Below are positions 1 through 8,700 of a DNA stretch of 64,000 nucleotides, one piece after another (position 1 is the stretch's first letter; each line of letters opens with the position of its first letter). The notes below the pieces were generated by a model, which searched no databases, had not been told where the DNA came from, and was given only the letters and a program-made list of their open reading frames with translations. Both the position numbers and the translations under genes were made by a program. The DNA is from Sediminicoccus rosea (GTDB taxonomy: Bacteria; Pseudomonadota; Alphaproteobacteria; Acetobacterales; Acetobacteraceae): the NCBI RefSeq assembly GCF_033547095.1, contig NZ_CP137852.1:2597501-2661500 (forward strand). The letters run 5' to 3'.

Positions 1-313
1 GCACGGTGCGGCCGGGGCGCTCGATCACGATGCGCTCGGTGCCCGTGAGCGGCCGCCAGTTCACGCCGTTCTGGCGCGCGATGTTGATCAGGTTCTGGGT
101 TTCCAGGACCATCCGGCGGCCCGGCTGCGGGCTCGCTGCGATGACGCGCCCCGCCTGCGGGCCGGCATGGTCGAACAGGTCGGACAGGCGCAGCACCTCG
201 CCGTCCAGCAGGGCATGCGGGCGCAGGATGGCGGGCGGCGGCGGCGCGTTCTGCGCGCGCGCGGCCATGGGCCAGGCGAGGGCGCCGAGCGCCAGGAAGT
301 GGCGCCGCTTCAT
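1..313 (-). CDS. flgA: FlgA, flagellar P-ring assembly chaperone (N-terminal part, cut by window edge)
   Basis: The reverse strand encodes a protein starting MKRRHFLALGALAWPMAARA, a short export signal with a twin-arginine-like RRHFLALG motif, followed by a region running through DLFDHAG, NLINIARQNGVNW and TGTERIVIERPGR, which looks like the start of a FlgA/SAF domain. FlgA is the periplasmic chaperone for P-ring (FlgI) polymerisation around the rod. The start ATG overlaps the flgG stop by one base (TGATG), so the two are translationally coupled. The flgF-flgG-flgA order is the usual alphaproteobacterial one, with flgH expected beyond base 1. Only about 104 residues are visible. A Tat-type leader would be unusual for FlgA, and Sec export remains possible. 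Confidence 0.85.
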   Translation of the reverse strand, partial: MKRRHFLALGALAWPMAARAQNAPPPPAILRPHALLDGEVLRLSDLFDHAGPQAGRVIAASPQPGRRMVLETQNLINIARQNGVNWRPLTGTERIVIERPGRTV

Positions 314-1098
314 CAACGCAGCCTCGTCAGGGTGCTGAGCATCTCGTCGCTCGCGGTGATGACGCGGCTGTTCATCTCATAGGCGCGCTGCGCGGTGATC
401 AGCGAGGTGATCTCCTGCACCGTGTTGACGTTACTCGTCTCGATGAAGCCTTGCATGACCGAGCCGTGGCCCGGCTGGCCGGGTGCGGCCGCCTGTGGCT
501 GTCCGGAGGCTGGCGTGGCGAGGAAGAGGTTGTCGCCCACCGCCTCAAGGCCGCCCTCATTGGCGAAGATCGCGGTCTGGATCTGGCCCACATTCTGCGG
601 CGCCACCTGCCCGTCGAGGCGCGCCAGCACTTCGCCGCTCGCATTGATGGTTACGTCGCGCGCGGCGGCCGGGATGGTGATGCCGGGCTGCACCACGAAG
701 CCCTCGGCGGTGACCAGCACGCCCTCGGGGCTGAGGGCGAAGGTGCCGTCGCGCGTATAGGCGATCTCGCCGGAGGGCATCTGGATCTGGAAATAGCCAT
801 TGCCGCGGATGGCGAGGTCGAAGCGGTTCTCCGTCTGCTGCAGGTTGCCCTGCTCGGAGATGCGATAGACGGCGGCGGTGCGGACACCGAGGCCCACCTG
901 CGCGCCCGAGGGCAGCACGCTGCCCGTGTCGTTGCTCTGCGAGCCCACGCGGCGGAGGTTCTGGTAGATCAGGTCCTGGAACTCGGCGCGGCGGCGCTTG
1001 TAGCCGGTGGTGCCCATATTCGCGAGGTTGTTGGAGATGACCTCGACGTTGGTCTGCTGGGCCAGCATTCCCGTGGCGGCGATGGCGAGTGAGCGCAT
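313..1098 (-). CDS. flgG: FlgG, flagellar distal rod protein
   Basis: This 261-residue protein has the usual FlgG length. It begins MRSLAIAATGMLAQQTNVEV, continues with the rod/hook signature SNNLANMGTTGYKRRRAEFQ (about residues 22-41), and ends with the C-terminal helix VNTVQEITSLITAQRAYEMN that packs in the axial structure. FlgG polymerises into the distal rod that joins the proximal rod to the hook. It lies 15 bases downstream of flgF and overlaps flgA by one base, so it is the middle gene of a flgF-flgG-flgA operon that should be read from the sigma-54-type promoter at 1892-1906. No anomalies are seen. Confidence 0.97.
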   Translation of the reverse strand: MRSLAIAATGMLAQQTNVEVISNNLANMGTTGYKRRRAEFQDLIYQNLRRVGSQSNDTGSVLPSGAQVGLGVRTAAVYRISEQGNLQQTENRFDLAIRGNGYFQIQMPSGEIAYTRDGTFALSPEGVLVTAEGFVVQPGITIPAAARDVTINASGEVLARLDGQVAPQNVGQIQTAIFANEGGLEAVGDNLFLATPASGQPQAAAPGQPGHGSVMQGFIETSNVNTVQEITSLITAQRAYEMNSRVITASDEMLSTLTRLR

Positions 1099-1113
1099 GG
1101 GTCAGGCGTCCTT

Positions 1114-1857
1114 TCAGCTACGGCGGCGGAGCAGGCGGTCCACGGCGCTCTGCTGCCGCTCCCCTTCGCGCTCCAGGAATTGGGTGGCGAACTGGAACTC
1201 GCGCAGCTCGGCCATCATGCGCGTCATCTCAAGGACGGATTGCACGTTGCTGCCCTCCAGCGCGCCCTGCACCACCTGTGGGCGGGCGACCTCCTCCGGC
1301 GCCTGGCCGGCCGCATCCAGGTGGCGGTCGCCCTCGGCGCGCAACTGCTGCTCATCGGCGAAGCGCACGATGCGGAGCCGGCCGACCACGCCATTCTCGG
1401 TGCGGATGGTGCCATCGCCCTGCACCTCGATGCGCGTGTCGCCGGGCGCGACGGCGATCGGGCGTGAATCCGTGTTCAGGACGGGCGCGCCCGTCGCGTC
1501 CACGATCTGGCCATCGGCGCCGATGGCGAAGCGCCCGGCGCGGGTGTAGCGCTCGCCGCGCGGCGTCTCGACGACGAAGAAGCCCGCGCCCGAGATCGCG
1601 ATGTCGAGCGGATTGCCGGTGGCGCTGATGGCGCCGGGCTGCGTCTCGCGCCAGCTCGCACGGTCCCAGGCGTAGCCGACATTCCCGGCGCCGTTCGGGC
1701 CGTGCACGCGACCCTGCCGCTCGACATGCTCGGCAAAGACCGGGCGCGCCGCGCGATAGCCGGGCGTGTCGGCATTGGCGAGGTTGTTCGCCGTCAACTG
1801 GCTCGCGCGCATCTGGGCCGAGAGGCGCGAGAGCACGATGTAGCCTGGGCTGTCCAT
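1114..1857 (-). CDS. flgF: FlgF, flagellar proximal rod protein
   Basis: The 247-residue product starts MDSPGYIVLSRLSAQMRASQ and carries the rod-protein signature LTANNLANADTPGYRAARPV near residues 21-40. The C-terminal coiled segment is VQSVLEMTRMMAELREFQFA. FlgF forms part of the proximal rod of the basal body. The reading frame is open 32 codons further upstream, but the ATG at 1857 is preceded by a good ribosome site (GGAGGG) and gives the normal N-terminus, so I chose it. It is the first gene of the minus-strand flagellar operon, transcribed divergently from fliL, with a strong sigma-54 promoter match about 35 bases upstream. Confidence 0.96.
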   Translation of the reverse strand: MDSPGYIVLSRLSAQMRASQLTANNLANADTPGYRAARPVFAEHVERQGRVHGPNGAGNVGYAWDRASWRETQPGAISATGNPLDIAISGAGFFVVETPRGERYTRAGRFAIGADGQIVDATGAPVLNTDSRPIAVAPGDTRIEVQGDGTIRTENGVVGRLRIVRFADEQQLRAEGDRHLDAAGQAPEEVARPQVVQGALEGSNVQSVLEMTRMMAELREFQFATQFLEREGERQQSAVDRLLRRRS

Positions 1858-1891
1858 GATCCCTCCGGGGCGGTGCTTCGGGGGTGGTGGC

Positions 1892-1906
1892 GCAAGCGCC
1901 GTGCCA
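1892..1906 (-). promoter_or_regulatory. Sigma-54 (-24/-12) promoter for flgF-flgG-flgA
   Basis: Read on the minus strand the bases are TGGCACGGCGCTTGC. This fits the RpoN consensus TGGCACG-N4-TTGC at every fixed position, with the invariant GG and GC ten bases apart. Transcription would start near 1880, leaving a leader of about 23 bases that holds the flgF ribosome site. RpoN control of rod genes through an FlbD-type activator is known in other alphaproteobacteria; the activator gene is not in this window. Confidence 0.85.
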
Positions 1907-2051
1907 CGCCGCGCGGCGCCGGAAGGGCACGCCTTGCCGCGCGGGGCGGGCAAAGCCTGCCCGGTCCCGGCAAGGCGCGCCGCCGCAAGGCTTCGTTAAC
2001 CCGGCTGCGCCACACATCGCCTCTCCGATCACCAGAAGGGTGTTGAAGGCG

Positions 2052-2546
2052 ATGGCCGCGGCAAAGGGCGAAGAGGAAGCGGGGGAGGCCGAGGCCAAGC
2101 CCCGCGGGTCGAAGAAGAAGCTGATCCTGCTGGCGGTGCCGCTGCTGCTGGGCGGTGCCGGTGCGGGCGTGTGGTTCAGCGGCATCCTCTCGCCAGCACC
2201 GCCGCCCCCCGCGGCCGAGGCCGAGCCGCAGCCGGTGAACCGGCAGCCGGTCTTCGTGAACATGCCCGACATCACCGCCAACCTGAACGCGCCCGGCCGC
2301 CGCGCCTTCATCCGCGTGAAGAGCCAGGTCGAGGTGGCGGGCCCGGCCGATGCGGCGGCGCTGCAAGCCGCCATGCCGCGCCTCGTGGACCTCTTCACCA
2401 CCTATCTGCGCGAGGTGCGGCCCGAGGAGCTGCGCGGCAGCGCCGGGACGCATCGCCTGCGCGAGGAACTGATCGCGCGCGCCAACATCGCCGCCGCCCC
2501 CGCGCGGGTGACGGATGTGCTCTTCACCGAGATCCTCGTGCAATGA
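2052..2546 (+). CDS. fliL: FliL, flagellar basal body-associated protein
   Basis: The 164-residue product has a short cytoplasmic Lys/Glu-rich N-terminus, one transmembrane helix (LILLAVPLLLGGAGAGVWF, about residues 28-46), a proline-rich linker and a periplasmic FliL domain. That domain includes FVNMPDITANLNAPGRRAFI and ends DVLFTEILVQ, the usual FliL terminus. FliL sits next to the stators and supports motor torque. The frame is open well upstream of the chosen start, but ATG 2052 follows a GAAGG ribosome site and gives the expected short N-terminus. The in-frame TTG at 2043 is an alternative. Its stop overlaps the fliM start (ATGA), and it heads a long plus-strand flagellar/chemotaxis operon. 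Confidence 0.9.
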   Translation: MAAAKGEEEAGEAEAKPRGSKKKLILLAVPLLLGGAGAGVWFSGILSPAPPPPAAEAEPQPVNRQPVFVNMPDITANLNAPGRRAFIRVKSQVEVAGPADAAALQAAMPRLVDLFTTYLREVRPEELRGSAGTHRLREELIARANIAAAPARVTDVLFTEILVQ

Positions 2547-3631
2547 GCGGCGCTTCCGAAGAGGAGGACATGGCGGCCGCCTGGGGCGCCGCCCTGGCCG
2601 AGGAGGCGGGCGCGCCCGCCGAAGCCGCCGCCGAGGTGCCGGCCGAAGCGCCAGCGGACGCCGCGCGGGTGCTCAGCCAGGCCGAGATCGACAGCCTGAT
2701 GGGCTTCGAGGGCGGGGCAGGGGGCGATGCGGCCAAGAGCGGTATCGAGCAGGTGATCCATTCGGGCCTCGTCTCCTACGAGCGCCTGCCCATGCTGGAG
2801 ATCATCTTCGACCGGCTGGTGCGCATCCTCTCCACCTCGCTGCGCAACTTCACCTCCGACAATGTCGAGGTCTCGATCGAGCGGCTGGCGAGCCAGCGCT
2901 TCGGCGACTACCTGAACTCCGTCCCGCTGCCCGCGATGCTCGCCGTCTTCAAGGTTTCCGAATGGGACAATTTCGGCCTGATCGTGGTGGATTCCGCGAT
3001 GATCTACTCGGTGGTGGACGTGCTGCTGGGCGGGCGGCGCGGCACGGCGGCCATGCGCATCGAGGGCAGGCCCTACACGACGATCGAGCGCACGCTGGTC
3101 GAGAGGCTGATCGGTGTGGTGCTGAACGACCTGGGCGATGCCTTCGCGCCGCTGACCGATGTCCGCTTCGAGTTCGAGCGGCTCGAGGTGAACCCGCGCT
3201 TCGCCGCCATCTCCCGCCTGTCCAATGCCTGCGTGCTGACGCGGTTGCGGATCGAGATGGAGGATCGCGGCGGGCGGCTCGAACTGCTGCTGCCCTATGC
3301 GACGCTGGAACCCGTGCGTGAATTGCTGCTGCAGCAGTTCATGGGCGAGAAATTCGGCCGCGATAGCATCTGGGAACGCCACCTGGCCGAGCAGCTGCGC
3401 CACACCGACATCAGCCTCGACGTGGTGCTGGACGAGCAGGTGATGCCGCTTTCCTCCGTCATCGCGCTCAAGCCCGGGGACCGCATCATGCTGAACGCGC
3501 CGCCCGGTGCGCCCGTCCGGCTGCAATGCGGGACCGTGCCGCTCTTCGCCGCCGAGTGGGGCCGGCGCGAGAACCGGCCCGCCGTGCGGATTTCCGACAG
3601 CCTGCGTCCCCTCTGGGAGGTTCTGCCATGA
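2543..3631 (+). CDS. fliM: FliM, flagellar motor switch protein
   Basis: This 362-residue product carries the CheY-P-binding peptide LSQAEIDSLMGF at about residues 44-55, then the CheC-like middle domain and the C-terminal SpoA domain (DISLDVVLDEQVMPLSSVIA). FliM forms the C-ring with FliG and FliN and receives phosphorylated CheY. The CheY peptide normally lies at the extreme N-terminus; here an Ala/Glu-rich extension of about 40 residues precedes it. The start chosen overlaps the fliL stop (ATGA). An in-frame ATG at 2570 directly after GAGGAGGAC is a credible alternative and would shorten the extension by nine residues. Confidence 0.96.
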   Translation: MSGASEEEDMAAAWGAALAEEAGAPAEAAAEVPAEAPADAARVLSQAEIDSLMGFEGGAGGDAAKSGIEQVIHSGLVSYERLPMLEIIFDRLVRILSTSLRNFTSDNVEVSIERLASQRFGDYLNSVPLPAMLAVFKVSEWDNFGLIVVDSAMIYSVVDVLLGGRRGTAAMRIEGRPYTTIERTLVERLIGVVLNDLGDAFAPLTDVRFEFERLEVNPRFAAISRLSNACVLTRLRIEMEDRGGRLELLLPYATLEPVRELLLQQFMGEKFGRDSIWERHLAEQLRHTDISLDVVLDEQVMPLSSVIALKPGDRIMLNAPPGAPVRLQCGTVPLFAAEWGRRENRPAVRISDSLRPLWEVLP

Positions 3632-4038
3632 ATGCTCTGGAATGGGCGGTGCAGGTCACCGTCATCGGCCTGCTCGCGGCGACGCTGCCCATGGCGTGGC
3701 GGCTGGACCGCATGCTGCGCGCGCTTCGCGCCGACCGCGCCGCGCTCCAGCAGGGGGCGGAGGGGCTGGGCGAGGCCTCGCGGACGGCGGAGGCCGCGCT
3801 GATGCGGCTGCGCGCCACGACCGAGCTGGCCGGCCGGCAGGTGGCCGAGCGCGTGGCCGGCGCCGAGACCATCCGCGAGGACTTGCGCTACCTGGTCGAG
3901 CGCGCCGAGCGCCTCGCTGACCGCCTGGAGGCGGCGGTGCAGCAGGCGCGCCCGCTGGCGGGCGCGGCGCCCACCGCCGCACCCCCGGTCCGCAGCGAGG
4001 CCGAGCGCGAGTTGATCCGCGCGCTCGGGATGAAGTGA
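3628..4038 (+). CDS. DUF6468-like flagellar-operon membrane protein
   Basis: The 136-residue product has an N-terminal membrane helix (VQVTVIGLLAATLPMAWRL, residues about 8-26) followed by a long Ala/Arg/Glu-rich helical region likely to form a coiled coil, and it ends RELIRALGMK. It overlaps fliM (ATGA) and the following motE-like gene (TGATG), so it is co-translated with both. In related alphaproteobacteria a protein of this size and layout lies in the same place and is, to my knowledge, filed under DUF6468; I recognise it by position and architecture rather than by catalytic motifs. Its role is unknown. A single-helix motor accessory factor is a reasonable inference. Confidence 0.75.
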   Translation: MNALEWAVQVTVIGLLAATLPMAWRLDRMLRALRADRAALQQGAEGLGEASRTAEAALMRLRATTELAGRQVAERVAGAETIREDLRYLVERAERLADRLEAAVQQARPLAGAAPTAAPPVRSEAERELIRALGMK

Positions 4039-4685
4039 TGCGCTGGCCCACCCCCCGCCTGCTTCCGCTCGCATTGCTCGGCATGGTGGCACTGGCCGGC
4101 GTGAAGCTTGAGGCGGTGATCCGCGGCGGCGTCGCGCCCGGCCTCGTAGCGCCCGCCGTGGCCCAGGCGCCGGCCGCCCCGCCCGCGAGCCCGCCCGCCG
4201 CCCCACCCGCAAGTCCCATGGCAAGTCCAACCGCCGGGGCCGCGCCCGCCGCCGCTGCGGCGCCCCCGGCGCCCGACCAGGCGGCCGAGCGGGCGGTGCT
4301 CGAGGCGCTGCGCGCGCGCCGCGCCGAGATCGAGGCGCGCGAGGCGGCACTCGCCCAGCGCGAGATGCTGATCGCCGCCGCCGAACGCCGCCTCGCCGAC
4401 CGGCTCGAGGAACTGACCCAGCTGCGCCAGCGGCTGGAGGCCGAGGGCCGCCAGCGCGACGAGCGGACCGAGCAGGGCTGGCGCCAGATGGTGCGCCTCT
4501 ATGAGGGCATGCGCCCGCGCGATGCGGCCGGCATCTTCGACGAGCTGGAGATGCCCGTCCTCATCCAGGTGGTGGACCGCATGCGCGAGGCGAAGGCGGC
4601 CCCGGTGCTGGCCGCCATGCGGCCCGAGCGCGCGCGGGCGCTGACCACCGAACTCGCGCGGCATCGCTCCCGCCCGCTCGAATAA
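4038..4685 (+). CDS. MotE-like flagellar protein with MgtE-N-type domain
   Basis: The 215-residue product has an N-terminal signal-anchor (LLPLALLGMVALAGVKLEAV), a Pro/Ala-rich linker and a long coiled coil from about residue 75 to 150. The C-terminal segment VRLYEGMRPRDAAGIFDELE, continuing MPVLIQVVDRMREAKAAPVL, is the MgtE intracellular/FliG-like repeat found in MotE. MotE of rhizobia is a periplasmic chaperone for MotC; the same fold is often placed beside fliM in alphaproteobacteria. ATG 4038 overlaps the upstream stop (TGATG); a GTG one codon earlier is possible. MotE-like is a family call; a specific MotC partner is not seen here. Confidence 0.8.
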   Translation: MRWPTPRLLPLALLGMVALAGVKLEAVIRGGVAPGLVAPAVAQAPAAPPASPPAAPPASPMASPTAGAAPAAAAAPPAPDQAAERAVLEALRARRAEIEAREAALAQREMLIAAAERRLADRLEELTQLRQRLEAEGRQRDERTEQGWRQMVRLYEGMRPRDAAGIFDELEMPVLIQVVDRMREAKAAPVLAAMRPERARALTTELARHRSRPLE

Positions 4686-4742
4686 CCGCATCTTAACCGT
4701 GGCCGGCGCAACAAGGGGCGCCGCAGCAAGGAGCAACCGCCG

Positions 4743-5129
4743 ATGGCCCTGGACAAGAACATGAACGTCCTCATCGTGGACGACTACAAGACGATGTTGC
4801 GCATCATCCGCAACCTGCTCAAGCAGCTCGAATTCGACAATGTCGAGGAGGCGACCGACGGCGCCGAGGCGCTGGCCAAGCTGCGCGCCGGCAATTTCGG
4901 CCTGGTCATCAGCGACTGGAACATGGAGCCGATGACGGGCCTCGACCTGCTGAAGGAGGTGCGCGCCGATGCGCGGCTGAAGAACCTCCCCTTCATCATG
5001 ATCACGGCCGAGAGCAAGACCGAGAATGTGGTCGCCGCCAAGGCGGCCGGCGTCTCCAACTACATCGTGAAGCCCTTCAATGCGGAGACGCTGCGCGAGA
5101 AGATCGAGAAGGTGCTGGTCCATGCCTGA
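4743..5129 (+). CDS. cheY: CheY-type single-domain response regulator
   Basis: The 128-residue product is a bare receiver domain. The acidic pocket is VDD near residue 13, the phospho-acceptor aspartate lies in LVISDWNMEP near residue 58, the conserved threonine is in IMITAES, and the lysine is in YIVKPFNAETL. The DWNMP-like segment and the KPF motif are characteristic of chemotaxis CheY rather than of DNA-binding regulators. Phosphorylated CheY binds FliM to reverse or stop the motor. It lies 57 bases downstream of the motE-like gene, behind a ribosome site AAGGAG, and overlaps cheZ by eight bases, so the phosphatase is made with its substrate. The cognate CheA is not in the window. Confidence 0.93.
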   Translation: MALDKNMNVLIVDDYKTMLRIIRNLLKQLEFDNVEEATDGAEALAKLRAGNFGLVISDWNMEPMTGLDLLKEVRADARLKNLPFIMITAESKTENVVAAKAAGVSNYIVKPFNAETLREKIEKVLVHA

Positions 5130-5712
5130 CGGAACCGGACAGGACCCGATCGAGGCCGCCGTCCGCGAGGTGCTGGGCAGCCTCTCCGGCGACATGACAT
5201 CCACCGAAGCCGCCCTGCTGGGCGAGCTGGAGGCGCTCGGCCGCGAGGTGCAGCGCGCCAAGTCCGAGATCGCGGCGCTGCGCGTGGATGACATCAACGC
5301 CCGTCACATCCCCAGCGCGACCGATGAGCTGGACGCGGTGGTGGAGCACACGGCGAATGCGACGAACGAGATCCTCGACGTCTGCGAGGGGCTGGAGGCG
5401 ATGCAGACGCGCCTGCCGGCCGCCGAGGCCGAGGCGCTGGGCACCGCCGTCACGCGCATCTACGAGGCCTGCGGCTTCCAGGACATCACCGGCCAGCGCA
5501 TCAGCAAGGTCGTGACCGCGCTGAAGGCGATCGAGGCGCGCGTCGCGACCGTCACCGCCCGCTTCGGCTCGACCGAGGCGCTGCCGCCACTGGAGGAGGA
5601 GGCGCCCGCAACACCGGTCACGGAGGGCCGCGCGCTCGCCAATGGCCCGCAGATGCCCGGTGCGGGCACCAGCCAGGAAGAGATCGACAAGCTGCTGGCG
5701 AGCTTCGATTGA
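5122..5712 (+). CDS. cheZ: CheZ, CheY-P phosphatase
   Basis: The 196-residue product is almost entirely helical. It carries the catalytic segment FQDITGQRISKV, in which Asp121 and Gln125 match the D-x3-Q pair of CheZ (Asp143/Gln147 in E. coli). It ends with QEEIDKLLASFD, the amphipathic C-terminal CheY-tethering helix, joined by a Pro/Gly-rich linker. CheZ dephosphorylates CheY-P. The start at 5122 lies inside the end of cheY (eight-base overlap), and the stop overlaps the next start (TGATG). CheZ is less common in alphaproteobacteria than in gammaproteobacteria, but the catalytic pair and tail make this call firm. Confidence 0.9.
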   Translation: MPDGTGQDPIEAAVREVLGSLSGDMTSTEAALLGELEALGREVQRAKSEIAALRVDDINARHIPSATDELDAVVEHTANATNEILDVCEGLEAMQTRLPAAEAEALGTAVTRIYEACGFQDITGQRISKVVTALKAIEARVATVTARFGSTEALPPLEEEAPATPVTEGRALANGPQMPGAGTSQEEIDKLLASFD

Positions 5713-8700
5713 TGCGGCCTGCGGCACTCGCCCTCGGTCTTGCTCTCCTCGCGCTGCCGGTGGCGGCGCAGGAGAGGGTGGGCGTGCGCACCGGGGATCA
5801 TCCCGGCCATGGCCGCATCGTCTTCGACTGGGCGGCGGCGCCGGCCTATCAGGTGGAGCAGCAGGGCGACCGCGTGATCCTGCGCTTCCCCAATGCCGAT
5901 GCGATCGACCTTGCCGGCGCGCGGCGGCTGCCGCGCAACATCCTGGCCGTGGCCAAGGTGCCCGGCGGCGTGGAGCTGACCTTGCGGCCGGGCTCGCGCA
6001 TCCGCCATTTCCGCAACGGCCCGAAGGTGGCGCTGGACGCGCTGGACCCCAGCGAGACCCGTGAGGCGACGGCGCCACGCCCGCCCGCCGAGCCGCCGCG
6101 CGCCGCGGCCCCGCGCCCGGTGCGGGAGGTCGCCACGCGGCCGGCCACGGCACCGCCCGCCGCCACATCGTCCGTGTCCGCACCGCCCGCTTCCGCAGCG
6201 CCTGCTTCAGCACCGGCATCGGTGCAGCCGGAGCCAACCCGTTCGGAGCCCCCCCGCGCGGAGGCGGCGCGGGCCGAGGTCGCTCGCCTCGAACCGCCGC
6301 GCGCCGAACCGGCGCGCGTCGAACCCGCCCGAGCCGAAGCCGCCCGAGCCGAAGCCGCGCGTGCCGAAGCCTTGCGCCCCGAGCCTACGCGAACCGAGCC
6401 TCCGCGCGCCGAACCCGCGCGCGCCGAGGCCCCGCGCGTCGAGGCCGCCGCCGAGCCGCCCCGCGCACCGCCGCGTCCGGCCGCCGCGCCCCCGCCGCTC
6501 GGCAGCCTCGCCGGCCCGCCGCCCGTCCGCGCCCGCCTGCTGGACGAGCCGGGCATCGGCCCCGGCATGCGCCTGCCGCTGGGCGCCGGCAGCGGTCTCG
6601 CCGCCTTTCGCCGCGGCGAGCAGGCGCTGATCCTCGCCGAGACGGAGCGCCCGATCGAATTCGGCGGCCTGCTGCGCGAGCCCGCCTTCCAGGGCATCCA
6701 GGCGCGGCCCGTGCCCGGCGCCACGCTCATCACCTTCCCGCTGGCGCTCGGCCAGCAGCTGGCCCTGCGGCATGAGGGGAATGACTGGTTCCTCTCCGTC
6801 GTGCCGCGCCAGCATCCGGCCGCCAGCGCCACCCCCACGCTGCGCGCCGAGTTCGACCAGGGGCGCGCCATCCTGCATGCGCCGCGCCCCGGCCGCGTGC
6901 TCAGCCTGCCCGATCCCCTGACCGGCGGGCCGCTGCTGGTGGGCCTCGTCACCCAGGCGGGGCCACGCCAGCTTGGCACGCGCGGGCTGGCGGAGCTGGA
7001 CCTGCTCGAGACCTTCCTGGGCGTCGCCGTGCTGGCTCGCGCCGATCGCGTGGCGCTGCGGCCGGGGGCGGGGCGCTTCCTGCTCTCGATCGAGGGCGGC
7101 AGCGTTTCGCTCGCGGCCGCGCCCGATGCGATGCAGGGCCTCGCACCCGGCATGACGCGCAGCTTCGACATGCCGGCCCAGCCCATGGCGGCGCTGCTCG
7201 AGCGGCTGCGCGCGCAGCAGGCCGGCATCGCCTCCGCCCCGCCGCTCACCCGTGCCGAGCCGCGCCTGGCCGCCGCGCAGACGCTGCTGGCCCTCGGCCT
7301 CCCGCAGGAGGCACAGGCCATGCTGCGCCTGGCCGCGCAGGAAAGCCCGGAGGCGGCGATGGACCGGCGCCTCGCCTTCCTCGGCGGCATGGCGGCGCTG
7401 CTGGCCGGCCGCCCGGGCGAGGCAGCGGGGCTGGATGCCGAGATCCCCGGCTCGGACGAGGTGCTGCTCTGGCGCAGCCTGCGCGCCGCGATGCAGGGCG
7501 ATGCCCAGGCCGCCGGCCCCGGCCTCGCCGCCGCCTGGCCCCTGCTGCAGGCCTATCCCGAGGGGCTGCGCCGGCGCGTGGTGGGGCCCGCGGCCGAGGC
7601 GCTGGTGGAGGGCGGCCAGCATGCCGCCGCGCGCCGCCTGATCGAGGCGATGGCCGACGATCCCGCCATCCTCCTCGCCCAGGCGATGCTGGAGGAAGCG
7701 CAGGGCGAGCCCGCCCGCGCGCTGGAGGCCTATGCCGCCGCCGCCCAGGGACGGGACCGGCTGATGCGGGCCCGTGCGCTGCGCCGGGGCATCGAATTGC
7801 GCCTTGCCACCGGGCGGCTCGATGCCGCCGGCGCCGCGCGCGCACTGGAATCCGCGCTCTTCGCCTGGCGCGGCGATGGTATCGAGCTCACCACGCGGGA
7901 GCGCGTGGCGGCGCTGCGGCGCGAGGCGGGCGATCCGCGCGGTGCGCTCGCCCTGCTGCGCGAGACGGCGGAGGCCTTCCCCGAGCAGGCGGCGCAGCTG
8001 CGTGCGCCCATCCAATCCGCCTTCCTGCACGCGCTGGAGACCGAATCGCCGCTCGGCGCCGTGGCGCTGGCCGATGCGCATCCCGAGCTGCTGCCATCGG
8101 GCGAGGCGGGGGAGGGCGTCCTGGCGATGCTGACGGAGCGGCTGGTGGCGCTTGACCTCGCCGACCGCGCCTCCGCCCTGCTGCGCCGCGCGATGGAGCA
8201 TGCCCCGGCCGGCGAGCATCGCGCGGCGCTCGGCGCGCGCCTTGCCGCGCTGCGCCTGTCGGAACGCGATGCCGAAGGGACGCTGGCGGCCCTCGCGGCC
8301 AGCTCCGCGCCGCGCCTGCCGCATGGACTGGTCGAGACGCGCAGCCTGCTGGCGGCACGGGCCGAGGCGCGGCGGGGCAACCGGGCGCTGGCGGCCGAGG
8401 CACTTCAGGCGCTGGGCCCGGCGGGGGACGAGGCACTCTCGGAAATCCTCGCCGAGGCGCGGGACTTCAACGGCGCGGCCGCGGCGCTGGGCCGCCACCT
8501 CGCCACCTTGCCGGCCAGCGGGCCGCTGCCCGAATCCGCGCAGCGCCTGTTGCTGCGCCAGGCCGCCTGGCTCGCCATGGCCGGGGATCAGACGGCTCTG
8601 GCGCAATTGCGGGCCCGGCATGGCGCGCAAATCGCCTCCAGCCCGCTCGCCAGCGCCTTCGAGATGCTGGCGACCGACCCGGTGCGCGGCCTCGCCGACC

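Noticed and set aside
1925-1945. Second sigma-54-like site on the plus strand for fliL
   Set aside because: GGCAC and TTGC elements are present, but the GG-GC spacing is eight bases rather than ten, which RpoN promoters do not tolerate.
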